From JBAZDC01 sp041654595 (GTDB lineage: Bacteria; Pseudomonadota; Gammaproteobacteria; Burkholderiales; Burkholderiaceae_B): 64,000 nucleotides of DNA. Under the pieces are notes generated by a model that ran no database searches, had not been told where the DNA came from, and saw nothing but the letters and a program-made list of their open reading frames with translations. Numbering within the stretch: the first letter of the stretch is position 1; each line of letters begins with the position of its first letter. Positions 1-7,951 of the stretch are shown here, piece by piece. Made by a program: the position numbers and the translations under genes. The stretch is taken from NCBI GenBank assembly GCA_964551305.1, contig CAZKBT010000003.1, positions 1 through 64,000 on the forward strand, given 5' to 3'.

Positions 1-1
1 C

Positions 2-328
2 CTGGGCATCAGGCTGGTCGACAGCGAAGTGCTGGAAGCCTCGCGCGCCTTCGGCGCCAACCGGGTCAAGCAATTGTTCGGCGTGCAGCTGCCGCTGGCG
101 CTGCCCAACATCATGGCCGGCATCAACCAGACCACCATGATGGCGCTGGCGATGGTGGTCATCGCCTCGATGATCGGCGTGCGCGGCCTGGGCTATGAAG
201 TGTTGCAGGGTATCAACCGCCTGCAGGTGGGGCGCGGCGTGCTGGCGGGCCTGGGCATCGTGATCCTGGCCATCCTGTTCGATCGCATCACCCAGGCGTT
301 CGGCAAGCGCCAGCACAAAGGGGCGTGA
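2..328 (+). CDS. ABC transporter permease, glycine betaine/proline type (C-terminal part)
   Basis: Open reading frame runs in from the left edge, so the N-terminus is missing. What remains (about 108 residues) contains the cytoplasmic EAA loop that docks on the ATPase (EVLEASRAFGANRVKQLFGV) followed by two hydrophobic segments (MMALAMVVIASMIGV and GVLAGLGIVILAILF). This is the C-terminal half of a ProW/OpuAB-type inner-membrane permease. It is followed after one base by a ProV-like ATPase, which supports the assignment to a quaternary-amine importer. Substrate (betaine, choline, proline) cannot be read from the sequence. Confidence 0.85.
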   Translation: MGIRLVDSEVLEASRAFGANRVKQLFGVQLPLALPNIMAGINQTTMMALAMVVIASMIGVRGLGYEVLQGINRLQVGRGVLAGLGIVILAILFDRITQAFGKRQHKGA

Positions 329-329
329 T

Positions 330-1556
330 ATGGCCAAGATAGAAGTACGCAATATTTACAAAATATTCGGTTCCCGCCCCGATCGCTGGCTGGATGCCGC
401 GCGCAACGGCGTCAGCAAGGAAACACTGCTGGCCGAAAGCGGCCATACCCTGGGCCTGCGCGATATCAGCCTGTCCATCGATGAGGGCAGCATCTACGTC
501 ATCATGGGATTGTCCGGGTCGGGCAAGTCGACGCTGATACGGCATTTCAATCGCCTGATCGAGCCCACGGCCGGACAGATCCTAGTCGACGGCGAAGATG
601 TCGTATCGCTGAACAAAAAAGCGCTGGAAACCTTTCGCCAGCAGAAAATGAGCATGGTGTTCCAGCGGTTCGGCCTGTTTCCGCACCGCACCGTCCTGGA
701 AAACGTCGCGTACGGGCTGAAAGTGCAGGGGGTGCCGAAGGCTCGAAGACGGGAACGCGCGCAGCACTGGCTTGAGCAGGTGGGACTGACCGGGTTCGGC
801 GAGCAGTATCCGCACCAGCTGTCGGGCGGCATGCAGCAGCGCGTCGGTTTGGCCCGGGCCTTGGCGACCGATGCCGAGATACTGTTGATGGACGAGGCGT
901 TCTCGGCGCTGGATCCGATGATACGCCGGGAAATGCAGGATCAGCTGCTGCAATTGCAGGCGCAATTGAACAAGACCATCGTCTTCATCACGCACGACCT
1001 GGACGAGGCTTTGCGCCTGGGCAACCGCATCGCCATCTTGAAGGACGGCGAATTGATCCAGGAGGGCACGCCGGAAGACATCCTGTTGTCGCCCGCCAAC
1101 GACTACGTCCAGGCCTTCCTGCAGGATGTGAACCGCGGCAAAGTGCTGAACGCGGCCCATGCCTGCAGCGAAGTCTCGCTGACTTTGACGATGCGTTCTC
1201 GTCCCGTGCACGCCGTCGAGCGCATGGCCGAGCGTGATTTTTCCTATGTCGCGGTTCTGGACGGCAAGCGCCTGGCGGGCGTATTAACCAGGGAAGCGGC
1301 GCAGGAGGCGATGCGCGACAATGCCCGGGACGTATCGCGCTATGTCGAGGAAATGGCGTCGGTGCCGGCCACGGCCGGCCTGGACGAGGTGCTGGGCAGG
1401 ATGCTGCGCAGCACCGAGCCCATGGCCGTGACCGGCGAGGACGACGAGTTCCTGGGCGTTCTGTCGCGCAAGAAGGTCGTGGAGCTGGTCACGCCGCTGA
1501 TGGAGGGCGCCGAACAGGATCAGGACGTCGCGCACCCCGAACAGAGTCCGGGCTAG
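330..1556 (+). CDS. proV: Glycine betaine/proline-type ABC transporter ATP-binding protein with tandem CBS domains
   Basis: 408 residues, the usual size of ProV/OpuAA. Walker A GLSGSGKST lies at residues 60-68, the signature is LSGGMQQR, Walker B is ILLMDEAFSALD and the H-loop is FITHDLDEA. The roughly 130 C-terminal residues form a CBS-type regulatory module, which in OpuA-type importers senses ionic strength. The ATPase energises the upstream permease, and the gene begins one base after the permease stop. Its TAG stop overlaps the TAG stop of the convergent MATE gene within a shared CTAG. ProV is the closest named family; choline or carnitine systems look alike. Confidence 0.85.
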   Translation: MAKIEVRNIYKIFGSRPDRWLDAARNGVSKETLLAESGHTLGLRDISLSIDEGSIYVIMGLSGSGKSTLIRHFNRLIEPTAGQILVDGEDVVSLNKKALETFRQQKMSMVFQRFGLFPHRTVLENVAYGLKVQGVPKARRRERAQHWLEQVGLTGFGEQYPHQLSGGMQQRVGLARALATDAEILLMDEAFSALDPMIRREMQDQLLQLQAQLNKTIVFITHDLDEALRLGNRIAILKDGELIQEGTPEDILLSPANDYVQAFLQDVNRGKVLNAAHACSEVSLTLTMRSRPVHAVERMAERDFSYVAVLDGKRLAGVLTREAAQEAMRDNARDVSRYVEEMASVPATAGLDEVLGRMLRSTEPMAVTGEDDEFLGVLSRKKVVELVTPLMEGAEQDQDVAHPEQSPG

Positions 1557-2974
1557 GCGTAGGTCCGGGCGTACTTCATGATGATGTGGCGATACCAGCC
1601 CATCAGCAGCAAGGCCGAGAATCCGAGGCCGCCGGCCGCCATGAGCCACATGGTGCCGGCGCCGACCGGGGCGCCCGGCATCAGGCGCTCCAGGATTGGG
1701 GACAGCGCGCCGGCCATCGGGCCGAAGCCCAGCAGCCAACCGCCTATCAAGCCCACTCCGGTCAGGGCGATGACCTGCAGCAGCATGGGTATGAACGCCA
1801 CCTTGTAGGCGCGCAGCAGGTAAGAGCTGATGCACTGCATCGCGTCGCACAGGTGGAACCAGGGCAGCAGCTGCAGCAAGGCCATGGCGACCAGCGCGAC
1901 CTGGGCGTCGTCGGTATAGGCGCGCAGTATGGGCCCGCGCCCGGTGACCAGGATGGCCGCGGTCGCGCACGCCAGGGCGATCACGACGGCGATGCCGGCC
2001 CGGCCCATCTGGCGCGCGCGGCGCAGGTCCCCGGCGCCGACGGCCTGCGCCGTGAGCGACGCGGAGGCGATGCCCACCGCCATGGGCGCCATGTAGCTCA
2101 GCGCCGCCAGATTGGACATGATCTGGTGTCCACCCGTCACATACATTCCCTCGCGGGCCACCAGCAGCGCCATGAAGCTGAATGCGCAGATTTCGATCAG
2201 GTACGAGCCGCCCATGGGCAGGCCCAGGCGCAGCAGCTCTTTCTGGTCCGCCCATCGGGGGCGTCCCAGCCGCAGCTGGAAGCGGTCGTAATAGCTGTCG
2301 TGCCGTATCGCCCACATTCCGGCGGCCAGCATCATCCAGGATACCAAGGCCGTGGACAGGCCCGCGCCCGTGGCGCCCAGCGCGGGCATGCCGAATTCGC
2401 CGAAAATGAAAACCCAGTTCAGCAAGGCCTTGACGCCCACGCTGAGCAAATTGATGACCATGACGGTCTTGGGCCGGGACACGGCGGTGCCCAAAGCGTA
2501 TATGGTCCGGAATATCAGCGTCGCGGGCAGCGCCACGATCAGCGCGCGCAGATACCAGGCGATCTGGTCGCGAACCTCGGGCGCGACGTTGCCCGACAAG
2601 GACAGCCAGGCGTCGGGAAAGGCCATGGTCGCGCCTCCGGCCAGCGACAGGCCCAGGGCGAGCCAGACGCCCTGGCCCCAGGCTTGGCCCACGCTGGCAT
2701 GCCGGCCCGCGCCGAAATGCTGGGCGATGATGGGGATCAGGGCGTGGACGACACCCATCAGACCGACGAAGATGGTGATGTAGATCGACACCGCCAGCGC
2801 CATGGCTTGCAGGTCGGCCGGGCTGGCGTGGCCCGCCATCGCCGTGTCGATCAGTCCAAAGAAAATGCCGGCCCAGGAGCTGACCAGCACCGGCCAGGCG
2901 TTGCGCAGGATATCCGAGACGCAATGATGAAATCGCCGGTGGCTTGCCGGCGATTCAGGTCGAGAAGCATTCAT
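1553..2974 (-). CDS. MATE family multidrug/toxin exporter
   Basis: 473 residues, typical for MATE (NorM/DinF) exporters, with about twelve hydrophobic helices arranged as two six-helix halves. The first half opens with RNAWPVLVSSWAGIFFGLIDTAMAG, only part of which is a motif, and the substituted repeat begins near residue 240. It should export cationic compounds by Na+ or H+ antiport in the inner membrane. The ATG overlaps the stop of the upstream membrane glycosyltransferase gene by four bases (ATGA), so the two are co-transcribed. A role in flipping a lipid-linked product of that partner is possible but is inference. Confidence 0.85.
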   Translation of the reverse strand: MNASRPESPASHRRFHHCVSDILRNAWPVLVSSWAGIFFGLIDTAMAGHASPADLQAMALAVSIYITIFVGLMGVVHALIPIIAQHFGAGRHASVGQAWGQGVWLALGLSLAGGATMAFPDAWLSLSGNVAPEVRDQIAWYLRALIVALPATLIFRTIYALGTAVSRPKTVMVINLLSVGVKALLNWVFIFGEFGMPALGATGAGLSTALVSWMMLAAGMWAIRHDSYYDRFQLRLGRPRWADQKELLRLGLPMGGSYLIEICAFSFMALLVAREGMYVTGGHQIMSNLAALSYMAPMAVGIASASLTAQAVGAGDLRRARQMGRAGIAVVIALACATAAILVTGRGPILRAYTDDAQVALVAMALLQLLPWFHLCDAMQCISSYLLRAYKVAFIPMLLQVIALTGVGLIGGWLLGFGPMAGALSPILERLMPGAPVGAGTMWLMAAGGLGFSALLLMGWYRHIIMKYARTYA

Positions 2975-4692
2975 GGTGACGGGTCGATGCGCAACAGGCG
3001 AAACAGCTCATGCCGATCGGGCGTGCGCTTGCCTTCCCATACGATCTGGACGTTGCTGCTGGAAAACGGGGCGCTGCCGTTGCGCGCCTGCTGGGCCGAC
3101 GTTTGCAGCAGGATCAGCGGGCAGCGCGAATTGAAATCGAATTCGATATTGTCGAAAACCAGGAACGACGCGCGCTGGCCCAGGCCCAGGCCGATGGCGC
3201 GTATGCATTCGCCGGGCCGTTGGTGAGCCTGGACGGCGGCGGCCAGTTCATGCGACACGTCGCGGTAGGTGCGGGCGTAGTTCAATGCCGGCATCCATAA
3301 CGTGGCGAGCAGCAGCCATGTCGTGACCAGTCCGCCCGCCGAAAGCGCCGTTCCGCGCCACAGGGCGGCCGGCTTGACGCGCAGGCGCCAATAGACCAGC
3401 CCCAGCCAGATCGCGGTGCCCAATATCGCGATCAGGAATGCCGGCCACGAGAACAGGATTTCGAAGCCTTGGGTCTGCCGCGCGATGTTGTTCGAGATCT
3501 GCCTGGGCCAGCCCGTTTGCAGCGCGATCCAGCCCAGCCAGACGGTCGCGGCGGTCAGCGTAAAGCACATGACCGCGAACCAGTCCATGGAATTGACGGC
3601 GCCGCGCCGCAAAGTGGGCAGCGAGAATGCGGCAAGCACGGCGGCCGGCACGGCGACCAGGCTGTATTCGGGCTCGAAGATGTCCGCAAGAAACAGCATC
3701 AGGCCCAGAGAGCCCGCGGCGAACATCAATGGCGTCCAGATATGGGGCGCGTGCAGCCACTGGCGCCAGCTGCATAGGGCGAGCAGGGCGAACGGCCAGG
3801 TCGGCCACAGGAACCAGGGCAGATCGCGCAGGGCGCGAAGCAGGCCCGGAATATGCGGCCACGTGATCGATTGCGTGTGCCACAGCACCCAGTTGTGCAC
3901 CCAATAGTCCGAGGCCCGATTGGCGAAAAGGAGCCAGAGCCCGAATGCGGCGGTGGCAAGAACCGCGCTTAGGGCCAGCCATTTCCATTGCTTGCGCAGC
4001 GGCCCGCGCGCAACGAACGCCAGCAAGGCGCCGGCAAGGACGGGCAAGCCGCCCAGGCCGCCCCGTGCCAGCAACGCCGCGCCCAATGCCAGCCCCAGGA
4101 TGGCGGCGCCCGAGGCGGGGCGGTCGGCCATGCGGGCGACGGCATAGAATGCCAAGGCCTGGAAGGCGATGACGGCCGGGACTTCCGAGGTTTCGTGCAT
4201 GCGCCAGATGATGCCCACCGTGGCAATGATCAGCAGCAGCGCCGCGTCCGCGATCATCCTTCCGTAATCGCGGGCGGTGGGTTCGCCGCCGAACGGCAAG
4301 GCCAGCGGCTGCGCTTCCGGGCGCCGCGCCAGCAAGTACGTGCCGTACCAGATGGAGCCGGTCAGTATGCCGAACCAGAGCAGGTTGGGCAGACGCGATG
4401 CGATCAGGGTGGCTTCCAGCGGTGAGGCGAACCATTCCAGCAGGGGAGCGAAAAGCCAGATGCTGAACGCGCCGGCCCACGTGATCAGCGGGCCGTCCTG
4501 GGCATGGGCCAGGCCGCCTATCTGCGGCACCAGCATTGCGATTCCGCCGTCGCGCAACGCCGTGATCATGGTGGCCACGCCCACGACGTCGTCGGTTTTC
4601 CACGGATCCCGAAAAAACAGCCCCGAAAGGATATAGATTACGCCCACCACGACCAGGAATAGTCTGGGCAATCTGGGCGCGGCGCTCGCCAT
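2971..4692 (-). CDS. GT39/ArnT-like membrane glycosyltransferase
   Basis: 573 residues from the ATG at 4692, which lies just before the first membrane segment (LFLVVVGVIYILSGLFF). A TTG at 4746 would add 18 residues, and neither start has a clear ribosome-binding site. The N-terminal loop after TM1 carries the acidic pair typical of GT39/GT83 enzymes (DPWKTDD), followed by ten or more helices and a soluble C-terminal domain. The family moves a sugar from an undecaprenyl- or dolichyl-phosphate carrier onto lipid A or protein at the periplasmic face. Acceptor and sugar are unknown here. Translationally coupled to the downstream MATE gene. Confidence 0.75.
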   Translation of the reverse strand: MASAAPRLPRLFLVVVGVIYILSGLFFRDPWKTDDVVGVATMITALRDGGIAMLVPQIGGLAHAQDGPLITWAGAFSIWLFAPLLEWFASPLEATLIASRLPNLLWFGILTGSIWYGTYLLARRPEAQPLALPFGGEPTARDYGRMIADAALLLIIATVGIIWRMHETSEVPAVIAFQALAFYAVARMADRPASGAAILGLALGAALLARGGLGGLPVLAGALLAFVARGPLRKQWKWLALSAVLATAAFGLWLLFANRASDYWVHNWVLWHTQSITWPHIPGLLRALRDLPWFLWPTWPFALLALCSWRQWLHAPHIWTPLMFAAGSLGLMLFLADIFEPEYSLVAVPAAVLAAFSLPTLRRGAVNSMDWFAVMCFTLTAATVWLGWIALQTGWPRQISNNIARQTQGFEILFSWPAFLIAILGTAIWLGLVYWRLRVKPAALWRGTALSAGGLVTTWLLLATLWMPALNYARTYRDVSHELAAAVQAHQRPGECIRAIGLGLGQRASFLVFDNIEFDFNSRCPLILLQTSAQQARNGSAPFSSSNVQIVWEGKRTPDRHELFRLLRIDPSP

Positions 4693-4773
4693 CAGGCGGG
4701 CAGGGGTGGAGCGTGTAGCGAGGGTTGGCACAGGCGAGGGAGGCAAAAGCGGACCAAGGGCGTATCTTAAATG

Positions 4774-4798
4774 AAAAAGGCAGCCTTATGGCTGCCTT
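4774..4798 (-). terminator. Rho-independent terminator of rpmE2
   Basis: Nine-base-pair stem (4777-4785 with 4790-4798) and a TTAT/ATAA loop, followed on the minus strand by five T. It lies 26 bases past the rpmE2 stop and upstream of the glycosyltransferase start, separating the two transcription units. Confidence 0.85.
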
Positions 4799-4823
4799 GG
4801 CAAAGCGCGGATCCGCGCGGCGG

Positions 4824-5087
4824 TCAGGATGCCTTGCGGGTGCCTGCGGTCCGGGCAAAGCGGGCGCGGAATTTTTCGACGCGTCCGGTTTCCACGATAC
4901 GCGTTTGAGCGCCCGTGTAGAAGGGATGCGATTCCGACGTGACGTCGCATTTGAACAAGGGATAGGTCTTGCCATCCAGTTCTATGGTTTCACGGCTGTT
5001 CAACGCCGAGCGGGAAATGAATTTGCTGCCGGTCTGCTGATCCAGAAACACGACTTCGCGGTATTCGGGATGGATGCCTTCTTTCAT
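4824..5087 (-). CDS. rpmE2: 50S ribosomal protein L31 type B
   Basis: 87 residues from the ATG at 5087, preceded by AGGA about eight bases upstream. An in-frame extension to 5174 is not part of the family. The sequence MKEGIHPEYREVVF and the C-terminal block SHPFYTGAQTRIVETGRVEKF are diagnostic for L31 of the large subunit. Only one cysteine (KCDV) is present, so this is the C-minus, zinc-independent form. In many bacteria that form is induced by zinc limitation through Zur. I found no convincing Zur palindrome in the 120 bases upstream. Followed by a strong terminator. Confidence 0.95.
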   Translation of the reverse strand: MKEGIHPEYREVVFLDQQTGSKFISRSALNSRETIELDGKTYPLFKCDVTSESHPFYTGAQTRIVETGRVEKFRARFARTAGTRKAS

Positions 5088-5183
5088 GATCGATTCCTGT
5101 GGACTAAGTAACGGGTCGCCAGCCTGCGTCAAAAAAGTAGGCCACGTATCCAGGTAAGTCGGCCATTCTAGCATGCTAATCGG

Positions 5184-5205
5184 AAAAAGGACACTATCCG
5201 TGTCC
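5184..5205 (-). terminator. Rho-independent terminator of kynB-kynA
   Basis: Stem GGACAC/GTGTCC (5189-5194 with 5200-5205) with a five-base loop, then five T on the minus strand. It begins three bases after the kynA stop codon. Confidence 0.8.
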
Positions 5206-5207
5206 GC

Positions 5208-6059
5208 TCAAAGGTCGGTGCGCAGGCTCCAGAGCTCCGGGAACAATACCGTGTCCAGCATTTTACGCAGGTAGCCGACGCCCGACGTCCCGCCGGTGCC
5301 GCGCTTGAAGCCGATGATCCGCTCCACGGTGGTAACGTGACGAAAACGCCACAAACGGAAGGCATCCTCCAGGTCGGTCAGTTTTTCGCCCAATTGGTAC
5401 ATGCTCCAGTATTGCCCCGGGTTGCGGTAGACCGTCAGCCATGCCGCTTCGACGTCGTCATTGGCGCAGTAAGGCTGGGTCCAGTCGCGCTGCAAATGGC
5501 TGTCGGGGATGGGCAGTCCCTGCCTGTGCAAGGCTTTCAAGGCTTCGTCGTACAGCGAGGGGGATTCGAAGCTTTGCCGCACCTGGGCGAGGCGTTCGGC
5601 ATTGTGCTCGTGGGGCTTGAGCATGGCCGCGTTCTTGTTGCCCAGGGCGAATTCGATCTTGCGATACTGGAAGCTCTGGAATCCGCTGGACTGGGCCAGG
5701 TAAGGCCGCAGCGCCGAATATTCGGGCGGCGTCATGGTTGCCAGCACGTCCCAGGCGCGCACCAGTTGTTCCATGATCTTGCTGACCCGCGCCAGCATCT
5801 TGAAACAGGGCTGGAGCCTGTCGGCCGCCAGGTTGCGGATGGCGGCATCCAGCTCATGCAGCATCAGCTTCATCCAGAGCTCGCTGGTCTGGTGCTGGAT
5901 GATGAAGAGCATTTCGTCATGGGTCGGCGACAAGGGATGCTGGGACTGGAGCAGCGTGTCCAGGTGCAGATAATCGCCATAGCTCATGTCCTTGGAGAAA
6001 TCCAGTTGCGCTTTTTCTTCGCGGACGATGGTCGATCCGTCTTTGGGCGTGTCCGTCAT
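5208..6059 (-). CDS. kynA: Tryptophan 2,3-dioxygenase
   Basis: 283 residues, the normal length for bacterial KynA. It catalyses the heme-dependent opening of the indole ring of L-tryptophan to N-formylkynurenine in the cytoplasm. Seen in the sequence: N-terminal MSYGDYLHLDTLL, the active-site histidine in FIIQHQTSELWMK (H56) and the axial heme histidine in FRHVTTVERIIG (H241), then the glycine-rich GTGGTSGVGYL substrate loop. Lies 24 bases downstream of kynB, so it receives transcription from it, and ends at a terminator. No kynU gene accompanies the pair in this window. Confidence 0.97.
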   Translation of the reverse strand: MTDTPKDGSTIVREEKAQLDFSKDMSYGDYLHLDTLLQSQHPLSPTHDEMLFIIQHQTSELWMKLMLHELDAAIRNLAADRLQPCFKMLARVSKIMEQLVRAWDVLATMTPPEYSALRPYLAQSSGFQSFQYRKIEFALGNKNAAMLKPHEHNAERLAQVRQSFESPSLYDEALKALHRQGLPIPDSHLQRDWTQPYCANDDVEAAWLTVYRNPGQYWSMYQLGEKLTDLEDAFRLWRFRHVTTVERIIGFKRGTGGTSGVGYLRKMLDTVLFPELWSLRTDL

Positions 6060-6083
6060 GCTTGTGCAATCTCCGGGTGATGG

Positions 6084-6734
6084 TCAGGAAAGGGCGCGCA
6101 AGACCGCGCGCACCGGGCTGGCGTCGGCCTGGATCCAAGCCAGGGGCAGGGCGATCAGTTCGTAGTCGCCCGCGGGGACATGGTCCAGCACCAGGTTTTC
6201 GAGCACGCGCATGTCGTGCTTCAGAATCATGCGGTGGCTGTCCAGCGTCTTGCTGGCGGCGGGATCGATGCTGGGCGTGTCCAGGCCGATCAGCATGACG
6301 CCGCGCTCTGCCAGGAACCGGACCGTATCCGGCGCGTAGGCGGCAAAGCGATCGGACCAGGCATCCACGGCGGCGCGGCGACACGTGCGCACCAGCAGCC
6401 TGGGCGGCGCGCCGTCCAGATAGGGCAGCACGTGCTCGATCTCTATCAGAGGATAACAGTCCAGCGCATGCATGACGCGGCAGGGTCCCAGGAAGGGTTC
6501 CAGATCCAACCGGCCGGCCGTCGCGCCGTCGGTGCTGAAATGCAGGGGCGCGTCGGCGTGCGCGCCCACGTGGGGCGACAGCGTGACGGCGCTGACGTTG
6601 ACCGGGCATTGCTCGCCGATGGTGCAGCTCCAGCGCTGGCTGTAGGGCGTATCCCCGGGAAACGTCGGGGAAAGCTGGGAAACCGGAGGGGAAATGTCCC
6701 AGATGGTCCGGGCGTCACGGTGAATTTGTTTCAT
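6084..6734 (-). CDS. kynB: Kynurenine formamidase (arylformamidase)
   Basis: 216 residues. Hydrolyses N-formylkynurenine, the KynA product, to kynurenine and formate. The cyclase-family metal-binding motif SPHVGAHADAPLH supplies H55, H59, D61 and H65, and the N-terminal WDISPPVS is typical. First gene of a kynB-kynA operon. With KynA it converts tryptophan to kynurenine and formate; the following step (kynureninase, KynU) must be elsewhere or absent. No obvious operator was found in the short gap to radC. Confidence 0.95.
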   Translation of the reverse strand: MKQIHRDARTIWDISPPVSQLSPTFPGDTPYSQRWSCTIGEQCPVNVSAVTLSPHVGAHADAPLHFSTDGATAGRLDLEPFLGPCRVMHALDCYPLIEIEHVLPYLDGAPPRLLVRTCRRAAVDAWSDRFAAYAPDTVRFLAERGVMLIGLDTPSIDPAASKTLDSHRMILKHDMRVLENLVLDHVPAGDYELIALPLAWIQADASPVRAVLRALS

Positions 6735-6743
6735 TTTGTTATA

Positions 6744-7424
6744 TTAGCCGAGCTCTCCTCGTTCCGCCAGTGAAACGGCATGGGTGGCCGTGACGATCAG
6801 ATGATCCAGCAGGCGGACGTCGACCAGCGCCAGCGCTTTTTCCAGATGCCGGGTCAGCGACCGGTCGGCCTGGCTGGGTTCCTGGACGCCGGAAGGGTGG
6901 TTGTGGGCCAGTATGATGGCGGCCGCATGATGCTTGAGGCAGGATTTGATGATCTCTCTCGGATAGATGGGTGTCTGGGTCAGTGTGCCCCGGCTGACTT
7001 CTTCCCAGGCGATCAGGTGGAACTGGCTGTCAAGATACAGGGCGATGCAATGCTCCACCGGCAAATGGCCTATCTGGCTGAGGCAGAATTGCTTGACGCG
7101 ATGCGGCTGGTTCAGAGGCCGTCCGATCTTCAGCTCTTCTTCGAGCATGCGGCGGTTCAGCTCTTTGACGGCCAGAAGCTGGCAGGTCTTGGCCGACCCC
7201 AGCCCCCGGGCATGCATCAGCCTCTTCGAATCGGTGCAAAGCAGGCTTCGCAAGCCGCCGAATTCGGCCAGCAGGCGGTGGCCCAGTTCGACCGCGCCGC
7301 ACCCCTTCACGCCGGTTCTGAGTATGATGGCAAGCAGTTCCGCCGTCGTCAACGCGGCGGCGCCGTGGCGCAGCAGGCGTTCCCTGGGGCGTTCGGGGTG
7401 CGGGCCGGTTAGGTGAAGATGCAT
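6744..7424 (-). CDS. radC: RadC family JAMM/MPN-domain protein
   Basis: 226 residues from the ATG at 7424. A TTG at 7454 extends the frame by ten residues but gives an atypical N-terminus. A helix-hairpin-helix-like N-terminal part (RPRERLLRHGAAALTTAELL and ILRTGVKG) precedes the JAMM metal-binding motif HNHPSG with H174, H176 and D187 (HxHx10D). Historically named a DNA-repair protein; the biochemical role of the RadC family is unsettled, and JAMM proteins are often peptidases. Here it is the chromosomal type in its common position near slpA/ispH in beta-proteobacteria. Nine bases separate it from kynB. Confidence 0.92.
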   Translation of the reverse strand: MHLHLTGPHPERPRERLLRHGAAALTTAELLAIILRTGVKGCGAVELGHRLLAEFGGLRSLLCTDSKRLMHARGLGSAKTCQLLAVKELNRRMLEEELKIGRPLNQPHRVKQFCLSQIGHLPVEHCIALYLDSQFHLIAWEEVSRGTLTQTPIYPREIIKSCLKHHAAAIILAHNHPSGVQEPSQADRSLTRHLEKALALVDVRLLDHLIVTATHAVSLAERGELG

Positions 7425-7494
7425 AAGACGCTCTAAAATAGGCGGTAACCTCAAACCTCTACGGTGACAGATTTTGATTCAGACGACCGATGCA

Positions 7495-7950
7495 GTGACG
7501 AATTTTGTCCGCCCCGATTCTTACCTGACCTTGCATTACCGCATCACCCTGACGTCGGGTCCGGCGGCGGGGTCCGTGTTCGCGGACACCTATGGCAGCC
7601 GTCCGGCCACCCTGCAATTGGGCGCGGGCCTGTGGGCGCCGGGCCTGGAGGCCGCCCTGGTGGGCCGCGCCGAAGGCGAGCAACTAACCTATGAACTGCC
7701 GGCCGCTCAAGCGTACGGGGACCGCAATCCCGATTTGCTGCAGCGCCTGAGCGTAAAGATGCTGCGCGACCATGCGGGCGAAGACGAAACGCTCGCGCCC
7801 GGCGATCTGGTGGATTTCGCCGCCCCCAACGGCGGCCGCTATTCCGGCGTGCTCAAAGAGCGCGACGAGCATTCCGCGCTGTTCGACTTCAATCATCCGC
7901 TGGCCGGCGCCGATCTGCGCATCGACGTTTCTTTATTGGGAGTGCTTTGA
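7495..7950 (+). CDS. slpA: FKBP-type peptidyl-prolyl cis-trans isomerase, SlpA type
   Basis: 151 residues from the GTG at 7495 (N-terminus VTNFVRPDSYLTLHYRI). A TTG at 7474 would add seven residues; neither has a strong ribosome-binding site and I chose the start matching SlpA length. The FKBP fold is visible as SYLTLHYRITL, QLGAGLWAPGLEAALVG (the insert-in-flap boundary) and a C-terminal NHPLAGADLRIDVSLLGV, the hallmark end of SlpA/SlyD proteins. Catalyses proline isomerisation or acts as a chaperone in the cytoplasm. One base separates it from ispH, the usual slpA-ispH pair of proteobacteria. Confidence 0.92.
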   Translation: MTNFVRPDSYLTLHYRITLTSGPAAGSVFADTYGSRPATLQLGAGLWAPGLEAALVGRAEGEQLTYELPAAQAYGDRNPDLLQRLSVKMLRDHAGEDETLAPGDLVDFAAPNGGRYSGVLKERDEHSALFDFNHPLAGADLRIDVSLLGVL

Positions 7951-7951
7951 C

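Noticed and set aside
1586..3226. 546-codon open frame opposite the MATE gene, and other long opposite-strand frames (49550-51169, 52445-54076, 9146-10522)
   Set aside because: They lie entirely antisense to clear conserved genes, have the arginine/proline/glutamine-rich composition of shadow frames in high-GC DNA, and show no known domain.
5088..5207. Zur operator upstream of rpmE2
   Set aside because: No GTTAT-type inverted repeat of adequate quality was found; regulation by zinc is only a family expectation.
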